Numbered from the stretch's first letter, positions 1 through 6,644 are shown. The stretch is 10,706 nucleotides of DNA from Nitrospirota bacterium (GCA_016217625.1 JACRHK010000244.1:1-10706), one strand, 5' to 3'. Made by a program: numbers and translations. Notes: a model not told the origin generated them from the letters alone.

Positions 1-911
1 CTCAGCCGGTAATAGAGGTCCTCGCGAATCTGCTTGGCCAGCACGGCCTGCTGGAGATCCCGGTTGCTCGCCGCGACAATCCGCACATCGATGGCGATCG
101 GCTTGGTCCCGCCGACCCGTTCGATGGCATGCCCCTCCAGCGCGCGGAGAAGTTTCGACTGCAATGCCAGGTCCATCTCGCCGATCTCATCCAGGAACAG
201 CGTCCCCCCGTGGGCGAGCTCGAACCGCCCCAGCTTCCGCTCCTTCGCGTCGGTGAACGCTCCCCGTTCATGGCCGAAGAGCTCAGATTCCAGCAGGTCG
301 CGGGGAATCGCCGCGCAGTTGAGCGCGACGAAGGGCGCGTCTTTCCGGAGGCTCATATGGTGAAGGGCGCGGGCGAAGAGCTCCTTTCCCGTGCCGCTTT
401 CGCCCAGGAGCAGGACAGTCGCCGTCGTGGGCGCCGCCTTCCGGATCTGCCGGATGACCTCTTGAAGCGCCTCGCTCTTCCCGACGATGGTCGGAAGCCC
501 TAACTGCTCGCGGAACTCCTCTTTGAGGATCAGGTTCTCCCGCCGGGCCCGCACCCCCTCCAGGGCGCGCTGGATCAGCACCAGCAGGTGACCGGTATCG
601 AACGGTTTCGTGAGGAAATCAAACGCCCCATCCTTCACGGCCGCCACCGCCGTCTCGATCGTTCCGTAAGCCGTCATGACGATGACCGGGACGAGCGGAT
701 CGGCCTCCCGCACGCCTCGCAGGACCTCCAGGCCGTCTTTCTTCGGGAGCTTGAGGTCGGTCAGGACCAGGTCCACCCGCTCGCCGCCGAACTGCTTGAG
801 CCCCGCTTCGCCGTCCTTCACCGTCAGCACGCGGTACCCTTCCCCTTCCAGCGTCTGCCGGAGCATTTGGGCCATGCTCTCTTTGTCTTCAATGACCAGG
901 ATGGTGTCCAT
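1..911 (-). CDS. Sigma-54-dependent NtrC-family response regulator, partial
   Basis: Cytoplasmic transcription activator that, once phosphorylated by its partner kinase, uses ATP to open sigma-54 RNA polymerase at enhancer-controlled promoters. The 303 visible codons cover the receiver domain (about 1-120) with acidic pocket E8/D9, phospho-acceptor D52 (LTDLKLP), switch T80 and K102, then the AAA+ domain from about 140. Walker A is GESGTGKE at 170-177, the sigma-54 contact loop GAFTDA at 217-222 (the canonical form is GAFTGA), and Walker B LFLDE at 238-242. The rest of the AAA+ domain and the expected Fis-type helix-turn-helix lie beyond the left edge. ATG at 911 has GAGG five bases upstream. 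It follows the histidine kinase gene by 103 bp on the same strand, so the two are almost certainly a cognate pair. The regulon cannot be read from the sequence: a PilR-, ZraR- or AtoC-like role is possible. The domain class is very secure. Confidence 0.96.
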   Translation of the reverse strand, partial: MDTILVIEDKESMAQMLRQTLEGEGYRVLTVKDGEAGLKQFGGERVDLVLTDLKLPKKDGLEVLRGVREADPLVPVIVMTAYGTIETAVAAVKDGAFDFLTKPFDTGHLLVLIQRALEGVRARRENLILKEEFREQLGLPTIVGKSEALQEVIRQIRKAAPTTATVLLLGESGTGKELFARALHHMSLRKDAPFVALNCAAIPRDLLESELFGHERGAFTDAKERKLGRFELAHGGTLFLDEIGEMDLALQSKLLRALEGHAIERVGGTKPIAIDVRIVAASNRDLQQAVLAKQIREDLYYRL

Positions 912-932
912 CTACGCCTCACGCTAGGATCA

Positions 933-1011
933 GATGGCTAGATAGCTTGATTGCTTGATGGCAAAATGGCTAAGGTTTTCAGCCATCCAACAATCCAGCT
1001 ACCCAGCCATC
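933..1011. repeat. Long imperfect palindrome between kinase and regulator genes
   Basis: Arms 933-962 and 982-1011 (30 nt each) are inverted copies with 25 of 30 positions matching; three of the five differences are G-U wobbles in the minus-strand transcript. The loop is 19 nt. The arms are built from degenerate heptamer-like units around GATGGCT and TTGATTG. It starts four bases after the kinase stop codon (1015-1017) and ends 21 bp before the regulator ATG. No T-run follows on the minus strand, so it is not a normal intrinsic terminator. It could cut read-through, stabilise the 3' end of the kinase message, or simply be a repeat insertion. Confidence 0.8.
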
Positions 1012-1014
1012 ATT

Positions 1015-2826
1015 TCAGCGATTCACCTTCCCTCCAACGGGCAAGATCACGCGGAACGTACTTCCGATGCCCACCTCACTCTCTACCTCGATCCGGCCTC
1101 CGTGGGCCAGGATGAATTTCTGCGCCAGGGCCAGGCCCAGCCCGGTCCCTCCCGCTTTCAACGTGAAGAACGGATCGAAGATCCGATCGAGATGCTCCGG
1201 GGGAATCCCCACCCCGGTGTCGGAGACGGAGATTTCGATAAACCGTCCAAGGTCCGAGGTCCAAGGTCCGAGGTCTCCGAGATGACTTTGGACGTTGGAC
1301 TTTGGACTTTGGACTTCAGCGGATATGAGCAACACGCCCCCCTCCGGCATCGACTCGACGGCGTTCTGCGCCAGGTTGCTCAGCGCCTGACGGAGCAGCA
1401 CGGAGTCCCCTTCGATGGGGGGGAGGCTTCCCTCGATCTGAAACTCCGTCTGAATGCCCGATCGATCCGACAGCGGGGAGCTCCGGATCTCCTCGAGCAA
1501 GGCGTTGAGATCCACCCGTTCGCGCTGCAGCACGGCGGGCCGGGCATACAGCAGGAACTGCGTCACGATTCGGTTCATCCCCTCCGTTTCCTCCCGAAGC
1601 CGCTCCAGCGTGTCCCGCCGCGGGTCTTCGGGCGGGGTCTGCTTGAGCAGGAGGGCGGAGTACCCGGTGAGCACCCCCATCGGGTTGCGGAGCTCGTGGG
1701 CAATGCCGGCCGACATCTCCCCCAAGAGGGCCAGGCGCTCCCGCAGGGCGTTTTCCCTCCGGAGCCGGTGGACTTCCGTCAGGTCGGCGAACGTGAGGAT
1801 GGCGCCCAGCGGGGTTTCGGCGGCGTCGCGGAGGGGAGCAGCGGAGAGGCCTACCCAGATGGTCCTGCTATCAGGCAAACGGATCGTCTCCTCGCGGCGA
1901 TCGACCCCGTGGCCGGACGCGATCGTCTCCTCCACGATCTGCGTCACCCACCCGTTCGCCTCCCCGAAGACTTCTCCGCAAGGCTTTCCCAGCAACGTCT
2001 CGCGGGTACGGTGCAGGATCCGCTCCGCCGCCCCGTTCACCAACGCCACGCGCCCTTCCAGATCGAAGCTCATGACGCCGCTCGGGATGCTCCGGAGGAT
2101 CTGGATTTGGTACGATTCCGCGCTCGCCGCGCGCTCCTCCGCCGTCCGCTCCTTCTCCTTGAGCTGCCCCACCACGTCCTGGAACGCGCCCAACATGATC
2201 CCCACCCGTTCCTCCGCCCCCGGAGCCCCCGCCGCCGAGCCGGCACGGGCGGCCACGATCCAGCGGCGGACGACGGTGTAGGCGAGCAGTCCCAGGATCG
2301 ACCCGCCGAAGACCCACAGGGCAGGAGAAGGCGCGCCGCGGTCCACGGACGCCAGGACTTTTGTACGATCCATCTCCAAGCGACCGACGGCCCAGGCTTC
2401 CCCGGAGTGATCCCGCACGGGGAAGAAAGCCGCCTGCCGCATGTTGCCCTCAGCCGGATACGGGAGGGACAGCGCCGGATCCCCCTCCCAGACCCGATCG
2501 AGATCCCGCGCCTCAATTCCCCGCAACGTCCAGGGGTCGCCCGGCTTGATCTGTGCCTCGGTATCGACCAATATTCGGCCCTGCCGATCGGACAGGGTGA
2601 TCCGGACGCCCCCCACCCGTTGCATCATCTGGTAGATCGTGAAGGCATCCAACCCCTCCGGCGCGCGGCCTTCCAACTCCCGAGCCAACCGGTGGCCCGT
2701 TGCCTCCAGTTCCTTAAAGGAGGTGGACTCCAGGACGCGCTGCGTCTCCGCCAGATCCCGCCGCGCCTCCACGTACAGCAGCAGGCAGAAGAGGATCCCC
2801 AACCCGAGAAAGACCTTCACGGTCAT
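1015..2826 (-). CDS. PAS-domain sensor histidine kinase, two transmembrane segments
   Basis: Inner-membrane sensor kinase of 603 aa that would autophosphorylate on His and pass phosphate to D52 of the downstream regulator. Order: TM1 about 5-19; an extracytoplasmic sensor region to about 165; TM2 about 168-186; a charged, probably coiled linker to about 238; a PAS domain about 238-350 (SIPSGVMSFDLEGRVALVN); HisKA with phospho-acceptor H377 (AGIAHELRNP); HATPase_c with N box N484-N488, G1 DTGVGIP at 536-542, F box FDPFF at 550-554 and G2 GGTGLGL at 559-565. All catalytic boxes are intact. Residues about 504-528, between N and G1 boxes, are extra and come from a heptamer repeat array in the DNA. 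ATG 2826 is chosen because it lies 2 bp after the prepilin peptidase stop; a start at 2874 in the same frame would overlap that gene by 46 bp. Translation is probably coupled. The signal is unknown. Confidence 0.96.
   Translation of the reverse strand: MTVKVFLGLGILFCLLLYVEARRDLAETQRVLESTSFKELEATGHRLARELEGRAPEGLDAFTIYQMMQRVGGVRITLSDRQGRILVDTEAQIKPGDPWTLRGIEARDLDRVWEGDPALSLPYPAEGNMRQAAFFPVRDHSGEAWAVGRLEMDRTKVLASVDRGAPSPALWVFGGSILGLLAYTVVRRWIVAARAGSAAGAPGAEERVGIMLGAFQDVVGQLKEKERTAEERAASAESYQIQILRSIPSGVMSFDLEGRVALVNGAAERILHRTRETLLGKPCGEVFGEANGWVTQIVEETIASGHGVDRREETIRLPDSRTIWVGLSAAPLRDAAETPLGAILTFADLTEVHRLRRENALRERLALLGEMSAGIAHELRNPMGVLTGYSALLLKQTPPEDPRRDTLERLREETEGMNRIVTQFLLYARPAVLQRERVDLNALLEEIRSSPLSDRSGIQTEFQIEGSLPPIEGDSVLLRQALSNLAQNAVESMPEGGVLLISAEVQSPKSNVQSHLGDLGPWTSDLGRFIEISVSDTGVGIPPEHLDRIFDPFFTLKAGGTGLGLALAQKFILAHGGRIEVESEVGIGSTFRVILPVGGKVNR
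1245..1314. repeat. Head-to-head heptamer arrays forming a hairpin inside the kinase gene
   Basis: On the plus strand, 1245-1272 holds four units alternating GTCCAAG and GTCCGAG; 1284-1311 holds four GACTTTG/GACGTTG units, the reverse complement of GTCCAAA/GTCCAAC. Arms 1245-1275 and 1284-1314 match at 25 of 31 positions, with an 8-nt loop; five of the six differences are G-T wobbles. The element stays in frame and encodes kinase residues about 505-528, an insertion between two strands of the ATPase domain. Confidence 0.88.
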
Positions 2827-2828
2827 CG

Positions 2829-3593
2829 CTACCCGACGAGAGCGAAGTAGAGACTCATCAGCTCCCCGCCCCAAAAGAGGGTCAGCAGGGCGCCCAACGC
2901 CAGAAAGGGGCCGAAGGGGATCGGGTCTTTCCGTCCCTTCCCCTTAAAGACCATCAGGAAGATGCCGACGACGGAACCCACCAGCGCGGCCAGAAAGATC
3001 GTTAGGAGGACCCCCTTCCATCCCAGGAAGGCCCCGATCATCGCGATGAGCTTGACTTCCCCACCCCACATCCCCCCGCGGCTGACCACGGCGATGAGAT
3101 AGAAGAGCCCCCCGCCCAGGAGCGCGCCGGCGAACGAGGCCTGCCACCCTACGGGCAAGAGCGTCGATCCGAGCAAGAGCCCCAGCGCGATCCCGGGGAG
3201 CGTGATCCGGTCGGGGACGATTTGATGCTCCAGGTCCACGAAGGTCACCACGAGGAGCGCGCTGTAAAGCGCCAGGTAGATCGCCCCCTCCGCCCCGAGG
3301 CCGAAGCGGTGCGCGATCCAGGCATACCCCGCGGCGTTGAGGAGTTCCACCAACGGATAGCGCCGACTGATGGAGGCGCCGCACGCCCGGCACCGCCCCC
3401 GCAGCCGGAGGAAGCTCAGCAGGGGGATGTTGTCGTACCAACGGATCGGCAACTGGCAGGAAGGGCAATGCGAGCCGGGCGCCACGAGAGACTGGGATCG
3501 GGGCAGGCGGTAGATGCAGACATTCAGGAAGCTCCCGATGATGGCGCCGAAGAGAAATGCCGCCGCTTCAAGCAACGCGTCAGACCCTCCCAC
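2829..3593 (-). CDS. pilD: Type IV prepilin peptidase / N-methyltransferase (A24 family)
   Basis: Polytopic inner-membrane aspartyl protease that cleaves the leader of type IV prepilins or type II secretion pseudopilins and, in the bifunctional class, N-methylates the new N-terminus. The 254-aa length is normal. The N-terminus has the typical FGAIIGSFLNVCIYRLP helix; four Cys (C43, C46, C68, C71 in CPSC and CRAC) form the zinc tetrad of methylating enzymes; first catalytic Asp is D120 (VDLEHQIVPD). Where the family has its second Asp (GGGDxKL) this protein has E179 (WGGEVKL), read from a clear GAA codon. Several hydrophobic helices follow. The start is uncertain: GTG 3593 overlaps the preceding gene by 14 nt, but GGGAGGG sits nine bases before an in-frame TTG at 3575, four bases after that gene's stop, which would give 248 aa. 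No pilin gene is in view, so pilus or type II secretion substrates cannot be told apart. Confidence 0.94.
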   Translation of the reverse strand: MGGSDALLEAAAFLFGAIIGSFLNVCIYRLPRSQSLVAPGSHCPSCQLPIRWYDNIPLLSFLRLRGRCRACGASISRRYPLVELLNAAGYAWIAHRFGLGAEGAIYLALYSALLVVTFVDLEHQIVPDRITLPGIALGLLLGSTLLPVGWQASFAGALLGGGLFYLIAVVSRGGMWGGEVKLIAMIGAFLGWKGVLLTIFLAALVGSVVGIFLMVFKGKGRKDPIPFGPFLALGALLTLFWGGELMSLYFALVG

Positions 3594-3900
3594 TGCCTTT
3601 CGTGGCCTCCTGAATCTCCTGCCGGAGCGCCTCGATCTGCTCGCCGACCGCGCGGATCTCCTCCACCAGGACGCTCACCTCGCCGTCCCGCAGCGCGTCC
3701 TTCCCTTGCTGCAAGGCATAGACCCGCTCCCCGAGCTGACGCAGGAGATCCCCGCGTCGCTCTTCCAACCCTTGCGCCCGGAAGAGGAGCTTCGCAACGA
3801 CCGACTCCACGGCGACCCGCTCCGCGAACAGGGCGGACATCCGCCTGAGAGCCTCGACACCCCGTACGGCATTCGACCGGATCTGATCCCAGGGAAACAT
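3580..3900 (-). CDS. Small coiled-coil protein of unknown function
   Basis: A 106-aa cytoplasmic protein from ATG 3900 (MFPWDQIRSN), with no signal peptide, membrane segment or cysteine. Most of it is charged helix: residues about 45-100 have heptad-like Leu/Val spacing and read as one or two coiled-coil stretches (LEERRGDLLRQLGERVYALQ, then LVEEIRAVGEQIEALRQEI). I do not recognise a named family. The frame is open further upstream to 3960, but that segment would run through a good promoter (3911-3939), so I prefer 3900; an internal ATG at 3840 is another option. Its stop overlaps the prepilin peptidase start by 14 nt when the GTG start is used, so it is the first gene of that operon and may be coupled to it. 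Short spacing and ordinary codon use argue that it is real, but the function is open. Confidence 0.75.
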   Translation of the reverse strand: MFPWDQIRSNAVRGVEALRRMSALFAERVAVESVVAKLLFRAQGLEERRGDLLRQLGERVYALQQGKDALRDGEVSVLVEEIRAVGEQIEALRQEIQEATKGSGRV

Positions 3901-3910
3901 CGCCACCCGC

Positions 3911-3939
3911 ACTATAGCAAACGCGTGAAAGAAAGACAA
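3911..3939 (-). promoter_or_regulatory. Predicted sigma-70 promoter for the small protein-pilD-kinase-regulator operon
   Basis: Reading the minus strand, TTGTCT (3939-3934) and TATAGT (3916-3911) are separated by exactly 17 bp, a good match to the TTGACA/TATAAT consensus. The predicted transcription start, near 3904, is only about four bases before ATG 3900, so the first message would be almost leaderless or begin at a later start. It lies between the repeat array at the recG stop and the first operon gene. Confidence 0.6.
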
Positions 3940-3974
3940 CCGCTCCGGGCTTCGCGCCACGCGCGCTAGCGCTA

Positions 3975-4047
3975 GGTTAAGGTTAAGGTTAAGGTTAAGG
4001 TTAAGGTTCAGATAAGATCTGCCTCAACCTTAACCTCAGCCTCAGCC
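3975..4047. repeat. Hexamer tandem array and inverted partner at the recG stop codon
   Basis: Five perfect GGTTAA units (3975-4004) and a variant GGTTCA (4005-4010) are followed, after a 13-nt loop, by TCAACC, TTAACC, TCAGCC, TCAGCC (4024-4047), the inverted form. Arms 3987-4010 and 4024-4047 match at 19 of 24 positions, two differences being wobbles. The recG stop codon (4008-4010) lies inside the variant unit, and the right arm encodes the last RecG residues (AEAEVKVE). A 10-bp perfect palindrome, CTAGCGCTAG (3966-3975), abuts the array. Together with the promoter, this accounts for the 107-bp gap between recG and the small gene. Confidence 0.9.
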
Positions 4048-6644
4048 TTGCTCTGAGCGCGGAGCCAATCTCCCCCCACCTCCATCAACCCGAGCCGCTC
4101 GCCCCAACGCCGTTCCAGGGCCTGTCGGAGAGGCCGGTAATCGGGACGCGCGAGGGAAGGGTCCTCGGCTGCCAGACGGAACGCCTCTTCCCGGGCGAGA
4201 GCGAGGATCCGGCCGTCCCGGAGGAGGTTGGCCGCGCGGAGATCCGGCAGACCCGACTGCCGGGTGCCGAAGAACTCTCCCGGTCCCCGGAGGCGCAGGT
4301 CCTCCTCCGCGATCCGGAACCCGTCGGTCGTCCGCGTCATCGCCTCGATTCGCTGCCGCGCCTCTTCCGAGAGCGGGTGACGCGCGACCAGCAGGCAATG
4401 AGAGGTTTCCCCGCCCCGCCCCACGCGCCCCCGGAGCTGGTGGAGCTGGGTGAGGCCGAACCGTTCGGCGTGCTCCACCACCATCACCGTGGCATTGGGG
4501 ATGTCGATCCCCACCTCGATGACCGTGGTGGAAACCAGGATCGCGATTTCCCCTCGCTGGAAAGCCCCCATGACCGCGTCCTTCTCCTCCCCTTTCATCC
4601 GGCCGTGGAGCAGCCCCACGCGGATCCGGGGAAAGACCTCCTCTTGCAGGTGACGGGCCATGGCTGTCGCCGCTTTGAGGTCCGACTTCTCGGACTCCTC
4701 GATCAGGGGATAGACGACGTAGACCTGGCGCCCCCTGGCGATCTCCTGTTCCAGGAAACGGTAGAGTTCCCGCCGCCGCGACTCGGTGAAGACGCGCGTC
4801 TGCACCGGGCGCCGCCCCGGGGGCAGCTCGTCGATGACGGAAAGGTCCAGGTCGCCATAGACTGTCAGCGCCAGGGTGCGGGGAATGGGGGTGGCCGTCA
4901 TGACGAGCACGTCGGGGGAAAGCCCCTTGGCCTTGAACGTGGCCCGCTGGAGGACGCCAAAGCGGTGTTGCTCATCCACTACGGCGAGGCCGAGCCGGGC
5001 AAACTCCACCCCCTCCTGAATGAGCGCATGCGTCCCCACAATAAGAGGAAGGTCGCCCGCCGCGATCCGGGCAAGCGTTCTTTCCCTCTCACGCTTTCTC
5101 TGTCCCCCCTTCAGGAGGGCCGGCTCCGCGCCCGCCCGCTCCGCAAAGGCGCGGATGCGTCCGGCGTGTTGCTCGGCCAGGATCTCCGTCGGAGCCATCA
5201 ACGCCGCCTGATAGCCGTTGTCCACGGCGACCAGCATGGCGTACAACGCGACGATGGTCTTCCCGCACCCCACGTCGCCCTGTAGCAGGCGGTTCATCGG
5301 ATGGGGGCCGGCCATGTCCGCCAGGATCTCCTTGAGCGCCCGCTCCTGCGCGGCCGTAAGCCGGAAAGGGAGCGCCTCCCGCAACCGGCGGACAAGGGGG
5401 CCGTCCGGTTGGAAGCGGATCCCCCGCGTCTCCTGCTTCACCCCCTGCCGGCGGAGGGCCAGCCCCAGCTCCAGCAGGAAGAGCTCCTCGAAGATCAACC
5501 GGCGGTGCGCCGGGCTCTCCGCGCGGTTGAGCCGGTCGACCCACCGCTCTTCAGATTCCCCCCCCACCTTGTTCCTCCCCCCTCCGGGGGGGGAGGGGCA
5601 GGGAAGGGGGTGATCACCTGTCGGGAAATGCGCCTCCTGGAGGGCGGTCGGCAGCTCCATCAGGCGCAGGCGATCGCGGAGGGAGGAGGGAAGCGTCTCT
5701 TCGCAGCGCGGCGCCGCCTGGACAAGGAGATCGTGCTGGATCGCGCGGATCTGCCGCTGGGAGAGCCCCTCCGTCGTCCGGTAGATCGGGACAATCCGAC
5801 CCGTGTGGATGGAGGCGGCCGGTTCTTCTTCCTCAAGGACCTCGTATTCGGGGTGCTCGATCTCCAGGCCGTATCCCCTGCCTTGCCGGCCGGCCGGCTG
5901 GAACGGGTTGGCCTTGACGACGCCTCCCAGGATGACCCGCTGCCCCCGGGCAAACTGCTTCTTGAGATAGGGCTGGTTGAACCATTTCCCGTAGAGGACC
6001 CCACTCCCGTCTCCCACAGCCAGCTCGAAGATTTGCATCCGCTGTCGCGGGGTCGTCGTCACCCCCAACGCCAGGACCTCGCCGCAGACGGTCGCGAAGC
6101 GTCCGGGCGTGAGCCGGGCGATCGGGGTTAAGCTCCCCCGGTCTTCATAGCGCCAGGGGAGGTAGTAGAGGGCCTCCTCCACCGTCCGGATGCCCAGGCG
6201 CTCCAGGAGCTTCGCCCGCCGAGGGCCGACGCCTTTGACGTACTGGATCGGCGTGCTGAGTGCGATCGGCCCCGGAGGGGCCTTGAGGTTGGAGGTTGGA
6301 CGCTGGAGGCTGGAGGTTGGAGGTTGGAGGCTTTTACCTCCACCCTCCTCCCTCTCGCCTTCACCATCCCCGAACGCTGCCAGCTCGCGGATCAGCGCGC
6401 GCGCGCGATCGATCCGCGCGGCCTGCTCGCGAATCGGCAGGCGATCGAACCCGACAAAGAGGGAGCGGAGTCGCGCGAGCGCTGCACGTGCGCCCGAAGA
6501 CAAAGCGAGGTCCTCCGCCAGATCGACCTGCCGGGCGATGAACGGCTCCATTCCGGCCACGGCGCGATCCCGCTCGGCTTGCCGCGCGGCGACCCCGAGG
6601 GGATGGGCCATCGTCTTCAGGATTGCCGAGAGCGTCTCCTTCAA
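4008..6644 (-). CDS. recG: ATP-dependent DNA helicase RecG
   Basis: Cytoplasmic double-stranded DNA translocase that remodels stalled replication forks, Holliday junctions and R-loops. The 878 aa exceed E. coli RecG (693) through an N-terminal helical extension (about 1-125) and internal inserts. Then come the wedge region (YVKGVGPRRAKLLERLGI at 135-152; OB fold about 180-270) and the helicase core: Walker A GDVGCGKT 456-463, DEQH 557-560, MTATPIPRT 582-590, TTVIEVGIDIPN 706-717, and QLRGRVGRG 736-744. The C-terminal segment typical of RecG (LPDLRAANLLRDGRIL) is at 799-814. Insert one (about 106-120) is a heptamer array; insert two (about 344-364, rich in Pro/Gly) is a GC-rich palindrome placed before the helicase domain; the last residues come from a hexamer array. 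All catalytic motifs are intact, so it should be active. TTG 6644 is chosen for AAGGAG eight bases upstream. It is divergent from rpmB; no clear recG promoter was found. Confidence 0.97.
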   Translation of the reverse strand: MKETLSAILKTMAHPLGVAARQAERDRAVAGMEPFIARQVDLAEDLALSSGARAALARLRSLFVGFDRLPIREQAARIDRARALIRELAAFGDGEGEREEGGGKSLQPPTSSLQRPTSNLKAPPGPIALSTPIQYVKGVGPRRAKLLERLGIRTVEEALYYLPWRYEDRGSLTPIARLTPGRFATVCGEVLALGVTTTPRQRMQIFELAVGDGSGVLYGKWFNQPYLKKQFARGQRVILGGVVKANPFQPAGRQGRGYGLEIEHPEYEVLEEEEPAASIHTGRIVPIYRTTEGLSQRQIRAIQHDLLVQAAPRCEETLPSSLRDRLRLMELPTALQEAHFPTGDHPLPCPSPPGGGRNKVGGESEERWVDRLNRAESPAHRRLIFEELFLLELGLALRRQGVKQETRGIRFQPDGPLVRRLREALPFRLTAAQERALKEILADMAGPHPMNRLLQGDVGCGKTIVALYAMLVAVDNGYQAALMAPTEILAEQHAGRIRAFAERAGAEPALLKGGQRKRERERTLARIAAGDLPLIVGTHALIQEGVEFARLGLAVVDEQHRFGVLQRATFKAKGLSPDVLVMTATPIPRTLALTVYGDLDLSVIDELPPGRRPVQTRVFTESRRRELYRFLEQEIARGRQVYVVYPLIEESEKSDLKAATAMARHLQEEVFPRIRVGLLHGRMKGEEKDAVMGAFQRGEIAILVSTTVIEVGIDIPNATVMVVEHAERFGLTQLHQLRGRVGRGGETSHCLLVARHPLSEEARQRIEAMTRTTDGFRIAEEDLRLRGPGEFFGTRQSGLPDLRAANLLRDGRILALAREEAFRLAAEDPSLARPDYRPLRQALERRWGERLGLMEVGGDWLRAQSKAEAEVKVEADLI
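5553..5615. repeat. GC-rich palindromic insert within recG
   Basis: A 9-bp perfect stem, CCTCCCCCC (5574-5582) with GGGGGGAGG (5588-5596), has a 5-nt loop and lies in longer imperfect flanks of C- and G-runs. It encodes RecG residues about 344-364 (DHPLPCPSPPGGGRNKVGGES region), where other RecG proteins pass directly from the HFP segment to the helix containing EELFLLELGLALRR. The composition is far more biased than that of its surroundings, suggesting an inserted repeat element. Confidence 0.65.
6287..6348. repeat. Heptamer array with terminal hairpin within recG
   Basis: Six consecutive 7-bp units occupy 6287-6328: GGTTGGA twice, CGCTGGA, GGCTGGA, then GGTTGGA twice. The end of the array pairs with the next bases: arms 6319-6330 and 6337-6348 match at 11 of 12 positions around a 6-nt loop. 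It is read in frame in recG (minus strand) as the Gln/Pro/Thr/Ser-rich linker at about residues 106-120, between the N-terminal helical domain and the wedge domain. Confidence 0.9.

Noticed and set aside
955..2850. Long plus-strand open frame opposite the histidine kinase
   Set aside because: The minus-strand protein has every kinase box, whereas the plus-strand translation shows no domain and is Arg/Pro/His-rich, as expected of an antisense frame in GC-rich DNA.
3975..4010. GGTTAA repeats as a telomere-like or linear-replicon end
   Set aside because: The unit is not TTAGGG, only six copies exist, and the array is internal, with the recG stop inside it.
5068..5130. Repeat insert in recG near the GGQRKRERER segment
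   Set aside because: Despite a repetitive look in the plus-strand reading, the minus-strand protein aligns naturally with the RecG LLxGxxKxxxR region before IVGTHAL; no insertion is needed.
4377..6131. Plus-strand open frames opposite recG
   Set aside because: The helicase motifs are all on the minus strand; the opposing frames are Leu/Pro/Arg-rich shadows.
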